Shown: piece by piece, positions 1 through 6,276 of the stretch
How the letters are laid out: every line of letters begins with the position of its first letter
Numbering within the stretch: position 1 is the first letter of the stretch
DNA from: Paracoccaceae bacterium
GTDB taxonomy: Bacteria; Pseudomonadota; Alphaproteobacteria; Rhodobacterales; Rhodobacteraceae
NCBI GenBank assembly: GCA_015485375.1
Contig: WFTU01000447.1
Coordinates: 1-9,716, forward strand
Length of the DNA stretch: 9,716 bases
Direction of reading: 5' to 3'
The notes under the pieces: generated by a model
Told to the model about the DNA's origin: nothing
What the model saw: only the letters and a program-made list of their open reading frames with translations
Database searches by the model: none
Position numbers and translations under genes: made by a program

Positions 1-1
1 C

Positions 2-1900
2 CGTCTGTTCCTGCCGGTGGAAAACGTCGAACTGCTGTCGCGCTACGGGCAGGAGGTCGGGTTGCTCGACAAGCTCGGCGGCGGGGCGTGGCAGGCCAAG
101 AAGGCCAAGCTCAAGGAACGCATCCGCGAGATGGCCGACAAGCTGATCCGCATCGCGGCCGAGCGGGCCTTGCGGTCCGGCAAGGTGATGACCCCGCCCG
201 AAGGCATGTGGGACGAATTCTGCGCCCGGTTCCCCTATCAGGAAACCGAGGACCAGTTGCACGCGATCGAAGACGTGCTGAACGACATGGCCAGCGGGCA
301 GCCGATGGACCGTCTGGTCTGCGGCGACGTCGGTTTCGGCAAGACCGAAGTGGCGATGCGCGCCGCCTTTGTCGCGGCCATGTCCGGCGTGCAGATCGCG
401 GTGATCGCACCCACGACCCTGCTGGCGCGCCAACACTACAAAAGCTTCGCGGAACGCTTTCGCGGCCTGCCGATCAAAGTGCGGCAACTGTCGCGGTTTG
501 TTTCGGCCAAGGAGGCAAATGACACCCGCGAGGCGATGAAACGCGGCGAAGTGGATATCGTTATCGGCACGCATGCGTTGCTGGCCAAGGGCATCCGTTT
601 TGCCAACCTCGGCCTGTTGGTGATTGACGAGGAACAGCATTTCGGCGTGGTCCACAAGGAACGCCTGAAAGAGCTGCGCTCGGATGTGCATGTGCTCACA
701 TTGACGGCAACGCCGATCCCGCGGACCTTGCAACTGGCGCTTTCGGGGGTGCGCGAACTGTCGATCATCGGCACGCCGCCGGTCGATCGTCTGGCCATTC
801 GCACCTATGTTTCCGAGTTCGATCCGGTGACCATCCGCGAGGCTTTGCTGCGCGAACACTATCGCGGCGGGCAGTCGTTCTATGTGGTGCCGCGTATTTC
901 GGATCTTGCGGAAATCGAGGAATTCCTGCGCGAGCAGGTGCCGGAGATCACCTTTACCACCGCGCACGGGCAGATCGCGGCGGGGCAGCTGGATGACAAG
1001 ATGAATGCCTTTTACGACGGGCAATATGATGTGCTGCTGGCCACCACGATTGTCGAAAGCGGGCTGGATATTCCGGCGGCGAATACCTTGATCGTGCATC
1101 GGGCGGATATGTTCGGGCTCGCGCAGCTTTACCAGATACGCGGGCGGGTCGGGCGCTCGAAAATCCGCGCCTATGCCTATATGACCACCAAGCCGCGCAA
1201 ACCCCTGACACCGGCGGCGGAGAAACGGTTGCGGGTGCTGGGGTCTCTGGACAGTCTCGGGGCGGGCTTTACGCTGGCCTCGCAGGATCTGGACATTCGC
1301 GGTGCGGGCAACCTGCTGGGAGACGAGCAGTCGGGGCAGGTGCGCGAGGTCGGTTATGAACTCTACCAGTCGATGCTGGAGGAGGCGATTGCCAAGATGA
1401 AGGCCGGCGAACTGGAAGGGCTGTCGGAGGCGGACGAGGCCTGGGCACCGCAGATCAACCTCGGGGTGCCGGTGCTGATTCCGGCGGATTATGTGCCCGA
1501 TCTGGATATCCGGCTGGGCCTTTACCGGCGGCTTTCGGCCCTGTCCACCAAGGTGGAGCTGGAGGGGTTCGCGGCCGAGCTGATCGACCGGTTCGGCAAG
1601 CTGCCGCGCGAGGTGAACACATTGCTGAACATCGTGCGGATCAAATCCGCCTGTCGCCGCGCGGGGATTGCCAAACTCGACGGCGGGCCGAAGGGGGCGA
1701 CGATCCAGTTCCATATGGACAAGTTTGCCAATCCGGCGGGGCTGGTGGAATTCATCCACGCGCAAAAGGGGTTGGCCAAGGTGCGCGACAACAAGATCGT
1801 GGTGCGGCGCGACTGGAAAAACAATGCCGACAAGATCCGCGGTGCCTTCGCGATTGCCCGCGATCTGGCGGCTCTGGCGCAAAAAACGCACAAAAAATAG
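2..1900 (+). CDS. mfd: Transcription-repair coupling factor Mfd, C-terminal part (5' end outside window)
   Basis: Mfd is a cytoplasmic DNA translocase that removes RNA polymerase stalled at lesions and recruits UvrA for nucleotide excision repair. The open frame continues to the left edge (codons from base 2 read RLFLPVENVELLSRYG), so about 633 C-terminal residues of a usually ~1150-residue protein are present. The visible part begins in the RNA-polymerase-interaction region. A superfamily 2 helicase core follows: Walker A GFGKTE near 331-349, the DEEQH box near 625-640, TLTATPIPRTL near 700-730, TTIVESGLDIPAANTL near 1045-1090, and the arginine-finger motif GRVGRS near 1141-1158. The C-terminal regulatory TRCF domain lies at about 1400-1750. 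The protein ends in AQKTHKK-TAG. A GTG at 17 is an internal valine codon, not a start. A terminator follows directly. Identification is very secure. Confidence 0.97.
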   Translation, partial: RLFLPVENVELLSRYGQEVGLLDKLGGGAWQAKKAKLKERIREMADKLIRIAAERALRSGKVMTPPEGMWDEFCARFPYQETEDQLHAIEDVLNDMASGQPMDRLVCGDVGFGKTEVAMRAAFVAAMSGVQIAVIAPTTLLARQHYKSFAERFRGLPIKVRQLSRFVSAKEANDTREAMKRGEVDIVIGTHALLAKGIRFANLGLLVIDEEQHFGVVHKERLKELRSDVHVLTLTATPIPRTLQLALSGVRELSIIGTPPVDRLAIRTYVSEFDPVTIREALLREHYRGGQSFYVVPRISDLAEIEEFLREQVPEITFTTAHGQIAAGQLDDKMNAFYDGQYDVLLATTIVESGLDIPAANTLIVHRADMFGLAQLYQIRGRVGRSKIRAYAYMTTKPRKPLTPAAEKRLRVLGSLDSLGAGFTLASQDLDIRGAGNLLGDEQSGQVREVGYELYQSMLEEAIAKMKAGELEGLSEADEAWAPQINLGVPVLIPADYVPDLDIRLGLYRRLSALSTKVELEGFAAELIDRFGKLPREVNTLLNIVRIKSACRRAGIAKLDGGPKGATIQFHMDKFANPAGLVEFIHAQKGLAKVRDNKIVVRRDWKNNADKIRGAFAIARDLAALAQKTHKK

Positions 1901-1927
1901 GGCGACCGGTGGAAAACCGCGCCTTTT
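1901..1927 (+). terminator. Intrinsic terminator of mfd
   Basis: Directly after the mfd stop codon, GGCG (1901-1904) pairs with CGCC (1920-1923) and CGGT (1907-1910) pairs with ACCG (1916-1919). The loop is GGAAA and a two-base AC bulge lies on the 5' side. The stem is followed by TTTTC (1924-1928). This is a compact GC-rich stem plus a short U tract, as expected for a Rho-independent terminator, although four U residues is on the short side. Confidence 0.55.
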
Positions 1928-1965
1928 CGGGGGAAATCTCGGGAGGGTTTGCCGTGAACCCTGTT

Positions 1966-1989
1966 GGATATATCGGGGTGGATATATCG
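1966..1989. repeat. Tandem GGATATATCG repeat (palindromic core GATATATC)
   Basis: GGATATATCG occurs at 1966-1975 and again at 1980-1989, separated by GGGT, which gives a period of 14 bases. The core GATATATC is its own reverse complement, so each copy is a perfect 8-bp palindrome. Short A/T-rich palindromes repeated in GC-rich DNA upstream of a promoter resemble paired transcription-factor sites. The factor is unknown to me. Confidence 0.6.
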
Positions 1990-2014
1990 AAAATAGGCGA
2001 AGCAATCGCGCCGG

Positions 2015-2044
2015 TTGTCCAGTACCGGTGTCATCCGGTAGAAT
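2015..2044 (+). promoter_or_regulatory. Promoter-like element with an inverted repeat filling its spacer
   Basis: TTGTCC (2015-2020) and TAGAAT (2039-2044) resemble the -35 and -10 hexamers with an 18-base spacer; TAGAAT matches TATAAT at five of six positions. A perfect inverted repeat TACCGG-N6-CCGGTA (2023-2040) occupies the spacer. Placing a dyad between -35 and -10 is typical of MerR-family control, but those spacers are usually 19-20 bases. It could also be a repressor site. No protein-coding gene starts just downstream before aidB. Confidence 0.35.
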
Positions 2045-2112
2045 CTTTTGCCATCAAGACGCTACCGAAACTGGACGGTGTGCCTTGGTTGTCTGCATTG
2101 CCCGGCGCGATT

Positions 2113-2167
2113 ACCCCGTTTGGACGTTTTAAGCCCAGCCCGGCGAGGGTGGTTATACGGGGTTTTC
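2113..2167 (+). terminator. Possible terminator-like stem upstream of aidB
   Basis: ACCCCGT (2113-2119) and ACGGGGT (2157-2163) form a perfect 7-base inverted repeat, and the right arm runs into TTTTC. The 37-base interval is long for a terminator loop, though GCCC and GGGT inside it could form a small extra stem. The T run also belongs to the TTTTCGTAAA repeat. It could end a short transcript from the promoter-like element at 2015-2044. Confidence 0.22.
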
Positions 2168-2183
2168 GTAAAATTTTCGTAAA
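2163..2183. repeat. Tandem TTTTCGTAAA repeat, 11-base period
   Basis: TTTTCGTAAA is present at 2163-2172 and exactly repeated at 2174-2183 with one A between. A period of 11 bases places both copies on nearly the same face of the helix. The pair is centred about 78 bases before the predicted aidB transcription start, a plausible position for an upstream activator or an A/T-rich promoter enhancer. Confidence 0.6.
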
Positions 2184-2216
2184 CACGACCTGAATATTGC
2201 GAACGCTGCGTCAGGG

Positions 2217-2257
2217 TTGAGCGGTGAAAGACCTGTGCTAGGCTCGGGGAAACCCCG
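2217..2257 (+). promoter_or_regulatory. aidB promoter with short inverted repeat at the start of the transcript
   Basis: TTGAGC (2217-2222) and TAGGCT (2239-2244) are separated by 16 bases. The -10 is preceded by TGC, giving an extended -10 look that is common in Rhodobacteraceae. Transcription would start near 2251. CGGGG-AAA-CCCCG (2245-2257) is a perfect inverted repeat across the predicted start, either an operator or a very short leader hairpin. The ribosome binding site AGGAGA (2263-2268) lies 6 bases before the ATG. Confidence 0.45.
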
Positions 2258-2274
2258 AAAGCAGGAGAGTTCCC

Positions 2275-3927
2275 ATGCCGCCCCGCGCCCCGATCTCGCA
2301 TCTTCCGACCCATGACGTGACCAACATGCCGCCCCATATCGGGGATCAGGACCTCTGGGCCGGTGATACGGTCTTGCGCGAGGCCGTGGCGCGCGAGGGC
2401 GGCGGTTGGGCCAATGACCGGCTGGCGGCTTTCGGGCAGCTGGCAGGGCAGGCGGAGGTGTTCGATCTGGCGGATCAGGCCAACCGGCATGCACCGGAGC
2501 TGCGGGCCTTTGACCGCTACGGCATGCGGATCAATCAGGTGGAATTCCATCCGGCCTATCACCGTTTGCAGGAGATTGCGGTCGGGAACGGCCTGCCGAA
2601 TTTCGCGTGGAACAACCCGCAAAAGGGCGCGCATGTGGTGCATGCGGCCCTCAATTTCATGTTCAATCAGGTGGAGGGCGGGGTGCTTTGCCCGATGGCC
2701 ATGACCTATGCGGTGGTGCCTGCGCTGAAGAATACGCCCGAAGTAGCGGAGGAGTGGCTCCCGCGCCTGATGTCCACGCAGTATGATGCGCGCGATATTC
2801 CGGCGGCCGAAAAGACCGGCGCGCAGATGGGCATGTTCATGACCGAGAAGCAGGGCGGTTCCGATGTGCGGGCCAACTCGACCCGCGCGGAGCCGGACGG
2901 GGCGGGCTGGCGCCTGACGGGGCACAAGTTTTTCTGCTCGGCGCCGATGTCGGATGCGTTTCTGACGCTGGCCTATACCGACGGCGGGCTGTCGTGTTTT
3001 CTGGTGCCGCGCTTCACGCCGGACGGGGCGCGCAACATGCTGATGTTGCAGCGCCTGAAGGACAAGATGGGGAACAAATCCAATGCGTCCTCGGAAATGG
3101 AACTACTCGGGACCTACGGTGTTATGGTCGGGCCGGAGGGGCGCGGGGTGCGCACGATTATCGACATGGTGCAGGGGACGCGGTTCTATTGCGCTTTCGG
3201 CTCGGCCGCCTTGATGCGGCAGGGGCTGGTGCAGGCGCTGCATCACACCACGCACCGCTCGGCCTTCCAGAAACGGCTGATCGACCAGCCGTTGATGCGC
3301 AACGTGCTGGCCGATCTGGCGCTGGAGAGCGAGGCGGCCACAGTGCTGGCCATGCGTCTGGGGCGGGCGATTGACGAGGGGCTGGCGGGGAATGAAAACG
3401 CCGCCGCGCTGGCGCGGATCGGCACGGCGATCGGCAAATACTGGATTTGCAAACGCGCCCCCGGGCATGTGTTCGAGGCGATGGAGTGCCACGGCGGCCC
3501 CGGCTATGTCGAGGAAAGCATCATGCCGCGGCTGCTGCGCGAGGCGCCGGTGAATTCGATCTGGGAAGGGTCGGGCAATGTGATCTGTCTGGATGTGCTG
3601 CGCGCCATCCACAAGGATCCTGCCACGCTGGAGGCCTATCTGGGCGAGGTGGAAAAGGCGCGCGGCATGGATGCGCGGTTAGACGCGGCGCTGGACGGGT
3701 TGCGCGCGGATCTGAAGGATATGGCGGATATCGAGCTGCGGGCGCGCAAGCTGACGGAGACCATGGCGCTGGTCTGGCAGGCGGCGCTGTTGTTGCAACA
3801 TGCGCCCGAAGCGGTGGCGGAGGCGTTTTGTGCCTCGCGGCTGGACGGCGGCTTTGGCGGCGCTTACGGGGATTTGCCGGCGGACACGGATTTCGACACG
3901 ATCCTTGCGCGCGCTACTCCTCGATAA
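2275..3927 (+). CDS. aidB: AidB-family acyl-CoA dehydrogenase
   Basis: A 550-residue cytoplasmic FAD-dependent acyl-CoA dehydrogenase-fold protein, close in length to E. coli AidB (541). The whole chain follows the AidB pattern: an N-terminal segment with LREAVAREGGGW near residues 38-49, an acyl-CoA dehydrogenase signature GMFMTEKQGGSDV near 183-195, LKDKMGNKSNASSEMEL near 262-278, and the second signature with GGPGYVEES and NSIWEGSGN near 406-440. A helical C-terminal extension follows. E. coli AidB is induced in the Ada alkylation response and binds DNA; its physiological reaction is unsettled. The ATG is preceded by AGGAGA at 6 bases, and the N-terminal alignment with AidB supports this start. 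No Ada gene or clear Ada site is visible. It overlaps hpt tail to tail by 14 bases. Family assignment is secure; a role in alkylation protection is inference. Confidence 0.92.
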   Translation: MPPRAPISHLPTHDVTNMPPHIGDQDLWAGDTVLREAVAREGGGWANDRLAAFGQLAGQAEVFDLADQANRHAPELRAFDRYGMRINQVEFHPAYHRLQEIAVGNGLPNFAWNNPQKGAHVVHAALNFMFNQVEGGVLCPMAMTYAVVPALKNTPEVAEEWLPRLMSTQYDARDIPAAEKTGAQMGMFMTEKQGGSDVRANSTRAEPDGAGWRLTGHKFFCSAPMSDAFLTLAYTDGGLSCFLVPRFTPDGARNMLMLQRLKDKMGNKSNASSEMELLGTYGVMVGPEGRGVRTIIDMVQGTRFYCAFGSAALMRQGLVQALHHTTHRSAFQKRLIDQPLMRNVLADLALESEAATVLAMRLGRAIDEGLAGNENAAALARIGTAIGKYWICKRAPGHVFEAMECHGGPGYVEESIMPRLLREAPVNSIWEGSGNVICLDVLRAIHKDPATLEAYLGEVEKARGMDARLDAALDGLRADLKDMADIELRARKLTETMALVWQAALLLQHAPEAVAEAFCASRLDGGFGGAYGDLPADTDFDTILARATPR

Positions 3928-4456
3928 ACCGCACGGCGCCGATGTGGTCGAGGTTGCGGTTGCGCTGTGCGTAGTCGATGCCGTAGCCGACGACGAATTT
4001 GTCGGGGATCTCGAATCCGGTCCAGTCGGCCCTGATGTCCACCTCGCGGCGCGAGGGCTTGTCGAGCAGGGCGCAGATTTTCAAGCGCTTCGGCTTGCGG
4101 GTCAGCAGCATCTCGGTGACCTGTTTCAGGGTATGGCCGGTGTCGACGATATCCTCGACCACCAGCACGTCGCGGCCCTCGATCTCGCCGCGGATGTCTT
4201 TCAGGATGCGGACCTCGCGGCTGCTCTCGGTGGAATTGCCGTAAGACGAGGTTTCCAGAAAGTCGATCTCGCACGGCAGGTCCAGCTCGCGGGCGAGGTC
4301 GGCGATAAAGACGAAGGAGCCGCGCAGCAGGCCGATAACGATCAGCTTGTCGGTGTCGGCGAAATACTCCGAGATTTCGCGCGCCAGCGACTCCACGCGT
4401 GCGGCGATGGATTTGGCCGAGATCATCTCGTCGATGACGTAATTTGAATGGTCCAT
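3914..4456 (-). CDS. hpt: Hypoxanthine phosphoribosyltransferase
   Basis: A 180-residue type I phosphoribosyltransferase that salvages hypoxanthine (and usually guanine) with PRPP to give IMP or GMP in the cytoplasm. Visible family marks are LLRGSFVF (substrate loop), SSYGNS (flexible loop), the PRPP-binding motif VLVVEDIVDTGHTL, and KFVVGYGIDYAQ with the C-terminal Asp-bearing segment. The length is normal for bacterial Hpt. I choose the ATG at 4456 (MDHSNYVID) because AAGGG (4464-4468) lies 7 bases upstream and a good -10 (TATGAT, 4481-4486) lies before it. A longer start at 4492 would lie upstream of that promoter element. The gene is divergent from the COQ10/RatA gene and convergent with aidB, sharing their last 14 bases, so it is a single-gene transcription unit. 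Confidence 0.95.
   Translation of the reverse strand: MDHSNYVIDEMISAKSIAARVESLAREISEYFADTDKLIVIGLLRGSFVFIADLARELDLPCEIDFLETSSYGNSTESSREVRILKDIRGEIEGRDVLVVEDIVDTGHTLKQVTEMLLTRKPKRLKICALLDKPSRREVDIRADWTGFEIPDKFVVGYGIDYAQRNRNLDHIGAVRFIEE
3919..3953. repeat. Inverted repeat at the aidB-hpt convergent overlap
   Basis: CCTCGA (3919-3924) and TCGAGG (3948-3953) form a perfect 6-base inverted repeat. Inside it, CAC (3932-3934) can pair with GTG (3944-3946), with a GGCGCC core. It covers the aidB stop and the last hpt codons and works on both strands. There is no U tract, so if it limits transcription it is not a classic terminator. Confidence 0.35.
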
Positions 4457-4463
4457 GTGCAAG

Positions 4464-4486
4464 CCCTTGTGAATCACCCGATCATA
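4464..4486 (-). promoter_or_regulatory. hpt -10 element and ribosome binding site
   Basis: On the minus strand TATGAT (4481-4486) matches the -10 consensus at five of six positions and would start transcription near 4474. This leaves a leader of about 18 bases carrying AAGGG (4464-4468). No clear -35 hexamer is visible at the usual distance. Together these settle the hpt start at 4456. Confidence 0.45.
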
Positions 4487-4550
4487 GCGCATTTAGAACC
4501 CAAAGCGCCGCGACAATCCATCCCGTGGCGCAGATTGATTTACACGAGCA

Positions 4551-4560
4551 TATAGTTTCC
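4551..4560 (+). promoter_or_regulatory. -10-like TATAGT immediately before the COQ10/RatA-family start
   Basis: TATAGT (4551-4556) differs from TATAAT at one position and ends only four bases before the ATG at 4561. There is no Shine-Dalgarno sequence in the preceding 20 bases. If it is a working -10, the mRNA would begin at or next to the start codon. No good -35 is present at the normal spacing, so this is tentative. Confidence 0.3.
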
Positions 4561-5019
4561 ATGCCCACACACGCCGAAAAACGTATCATGCCGCACAGCG
4601 CGGCGCAGATGTATGACCTGATCGCGGATATCAATGCCTATCCGCAGTTCCTGCCGTGGTGTGTCGGCGCGCGGATCCGCAAGCGCACGATGATGCCGGA
4701 CGGCTCGGAAATTCTGGACGCGGATCTGGTGATCTCTTTCAAGCTGTTTCGCGAGAAATTCGGCTCGCGCGTGACGCTTTATCCCGAAGAGCGCAGGATC
4801 GACGTGGAATATCTGGACGGGCCGTTCCGCTATCTCAACAACCACTGGAAATTCACGCAGCTGGAGGATGGCACCTGCGAGGTCGATTTCTTCGTCGATT
4901 TCGAATTCAAATCGGCCGTGCTGCAGGCGGTGATCGGTGTTGTGTTCAACGAGGCAATGCAGCGGATCGTGCGCGCCTTCGAGAAGCGCGCACAGGATTT
5001 ATATGGCTCTACGACGTAA
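4561..5019 (+). CDS. COQ10/RatA-family START-domain protein
   Basis: A 152-residue single-domain protein of the SRPBCC/START superfamily, polyketide-cyclase/COQ10 branch. Family marks are MYDLIADINAYPQFLPWC near residues 17-34, the central strand pattern DLVISFKLFREKFGSRV, the segment GPFRYLNNHW, and the C-terminal amphipathic helix FNEAMQRIVRAFEKRAQDLYG. Eukaryotic Coq10 binds ubiquinone and supports respiration. E. coli RatA was described as an inhibitor of ribosome subunit joining, and databases often label alphaproteobacterial members as RatA toxins. No RatB partner is adjacent, so a quinone-binding role is more likely here. The ATG at 4561 matches the usual family N-terminus (MPxHxExRxxPxSA); upstream starts extend into the hpt promoter. 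The last 11 bases overlap amtB. Confidence 0.85.
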   Translation: MPTHAEKRIMPHSAAQMYDLIADINAYPQFLPWCVGARIRKRTMMPDGSEILDADLVISFKLFREKFGSRVTLYPEERRIDVEYLDGPFRYLNNHWKFTQLEDGTCEVDFFVDFEFKSAVLQAVIGVVFNEAMQRIVRAFEKRAQDLYGSTT

Positions 5020-5027
5020 GGTCGTAG
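5009..5027. repeat. Perfect inverted repeat covering both stop codons of the COQ10-type gene and amtB
   Basis: CTACGAC (5009-5015), GTAAG (loop) and GTCGTAG (5021-5027) form a perfect 7-bp stem. The left arm contains the amtB stop (read on the minus strand) and the loop contains the TAA of the + strand gene. It would fold in both transcripts. No U tract follows on either side. Confidence 0.5.
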
Positions 5028-6190
5028 GCGCGCTCGCCGTGGGAGGCGAGGTCGAGGCCGGTGGATTCGTCCTCTGGGCTGACACGGATTTTCAGGAAAA
5101 TCTGCAAGACCTTGATGATGATCGTGGTGACGACCAGCGTGAAGGCGCCGACGATGGCGAGGGTGCCGAGTTGCGCGCCCCATGCGCCCGCGCCGAAGAC
5201 CGCGATCATGATGGTGCCGAAGATGCCGCCGACGCCGTGGACGGCGAAAACATCGAGCGTGTCGTCGATTTTGATCTTGTTCTTCACGATGTTGACGGCC
5301 TCTTGCGTGATGACGCCGGCGATACCGCCGATGATCAGCGCCTCGACAGGGCCGACGAAGCCGGATGCCGGGGTGATCGAGGCCAGACCTGCAATCGCGC
5401 CGGTGGCGAGGCCGAGGAGCGAGGCGGTGCCGTAGCGGATTTTCTCGTAGGCCACCCATGTGAGCGAGGCCGTGGCGGCAGAGATATGCGTAACCACCAG
5501 CGCCATGGCCGCGCCACCGTCGGCGGCCAGTTGCGAACCGGCGTTGAAGCCGAACCAGCCGACCCAGAGCATCGAGGCGCCGATCATCACCATGCCCGGA
5601 TTATGTGGCGGTTTCGATTTGTCGAGGCGCGGGCCGAGGACAAAGGCGATGACCAGAGAGGCAAGCGCGGCGGTTTCATGCACGACGACTCCGCCCGCGA
5701 AGTCACGCGCTCCGACTTCGCCGAAAATACCGCCGTCCGACAGGAAGCCGCCGCCCCAGATCCAGTGGGCGACCGGTGCGTAGACCAGCAGCATCCACAG
5801 GCCGGAAAAGGCGAGGACGAAGGCGTAGGATATACGCTCGACATAGGCACCGACGATCAGCGCGGGGGTGATGATGGCAAAGGTCATCTGGAAGCCGAAG
5901 AACAGGATCTCGGGGATGGTTCCGAACATGGTGTCGGCATCGACGCCGTTCAGGAAGGCCTTGGAGAGGCCGCCCCAGTATCCGGTCTCGCCCGGGCCGA
6001 AGGCGATGGAGTAGCCCGCGACCAGCCAGAGGATCGTCATCAGGCTGGCGATCGACATGGTCTGCATCAGGACGGAAAGAACGTTTCGGGACCGGACCAG
6101 ACCGCCGTAAAACAGGGCCAAACCGGGGAGAGTCATGAAAAGGACCAGAGCCGTAGCGACCAGGATCCACGCGGTATCTGCGCCAACCAT
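5009..6190 (-). CDS. amtB: Ammonium transporter, Amt family
   Basis: A 393-residue inner-membrane Amt/Rh channel with about 11 transmembrane helices that conducts ammonium as a trimer. Key features are visible: FQMTFA (pore Phe gate), AYVERI, a Trp in VYAPVAHWIWGGGF, the first conserved pore histidine in DFAGGVVVH, WFGFNAGS, and the second pore histidine in FAVHGVGGIFGT. The C-terminal tail keeps the conserved GLDLASHGERAY motif that contacts the PII protein GlnK in E. coli. I choose the ATG at 6190 (MVGADTAWILVATALVLF) because AAGGGA (6199-6204) lies 8 bases upstream; the longer frame from 6283 adds a non-conserved basic segment. There is no separate cleavable signal peptide as in E. coli AmtB. 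Unusually, no glnK gene is next to it. It overlaps the COQ10-type gene by 11 bases. Confidence 0.94.
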   Translation of the reverse strand: MVGADTAWILVATALVLFMTLPGLALFYGGLVRSRNVLSVLMQTMSIASLMTILWLVAGYSIAFGPGETGYWGGLSKAFLNGVDADTMFGTIPEILFFGFQMTFAIITPALIVGAYVERISYAFVLAFSGLWMLLVYAPVAHWIWGGGFLSDGGIFGEVGARDFAGGVVVHETAALASLVIAFVLGPRLDKSKPPHNPGMVMIGASMLWVGWFGFNAGSQLAADGGAAMALVVTHISAATASLTWVAYEKIRYGTASLLGLATGAIAGLASITPASGFVGPVEALIIGGIAGVITQEAVNIVKNKIKIDDTLDVFAVHGVGGIFGTIMIAVFGAGAWGAQLGTLAIVGAFTLVVTTIIIKVLQIFLKIRVSPEDESTGLDLASHGERAYDLTS

Positions 6191-6212
6191 TTGTGTATTC
6201 CCTTTTATTGCG

Positions 6213-6229
6213 ACCGCCTTGATGGCGGT
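6213..6229 (-). repeat. Inverted repeat in the amtB leader
   Basis: ACCGCC (6213-6218) and GGCGGT (6224-6229) form a perfect 6-bp stem around a 5-base loop, 23-39 bases before the amtB start codon and just before its ribosome binding site. It could be a leader hairpin or a protein-binding dyad. It is not followed by a U tract. Confidence 0.4.
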
Positions 6230-6276
6230 TCTGGCGCGGAAATAGCGCGGATTTCGGGGGCAAGGATGGCGAAACT

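Larger units (their letters stand above)
1928..2274. other. Non-coding region between mfd and aidB, rich in small repeats
   Basis: About 350 bases with no convincing gene. From left to right it holds two copies of GGATATATCG (1966-1975, 1980-1989), an inverted repeat TACCGG-N6-CCGGTA (2023-2040) inside a promoter-like element, a long-range inverted repeat ACCCCGT/ACGGGGT (2113-2119, 2157-2163) followed by TTTT, and two copies of TTTTCGTAAA (2163-2172, 2174-2183). The aidB promoter and ribosome binding site come last. A 94-codon open frame at 1909-2193 has no recognisable protein character and starts inside the mfd terminator, so I do not call it a gene. Confidence 0.6.

Noticed and set aside
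1909..2193. 94-codon open frame after mfd
   Set aside because: It begins inside the mfd terminator, lacks a Shine-Dalgarno, crosses the repeats and promoter-like element, and shows no protein family character.
4457..4492. Longer hpt start at 4492
   Set aside because: A good -10 lies downstream of it, and AAGGG is well placed for the ATG at 4456, which also gives the family's usual length.
4444..4560. Longer COQ10/RatA-type start at 4444
   Set aside because: It would run through the hpt start and promoter. The conserved family N-terminus begins at 4561.
5033..5050. CTCGCC/GGCGAG inverted repeat near the amtB end
   Set aside because: It lies within the conserved C-terminal coding segment of amtB, where codon choice in GC-rich DNA easily produces such a repeat.
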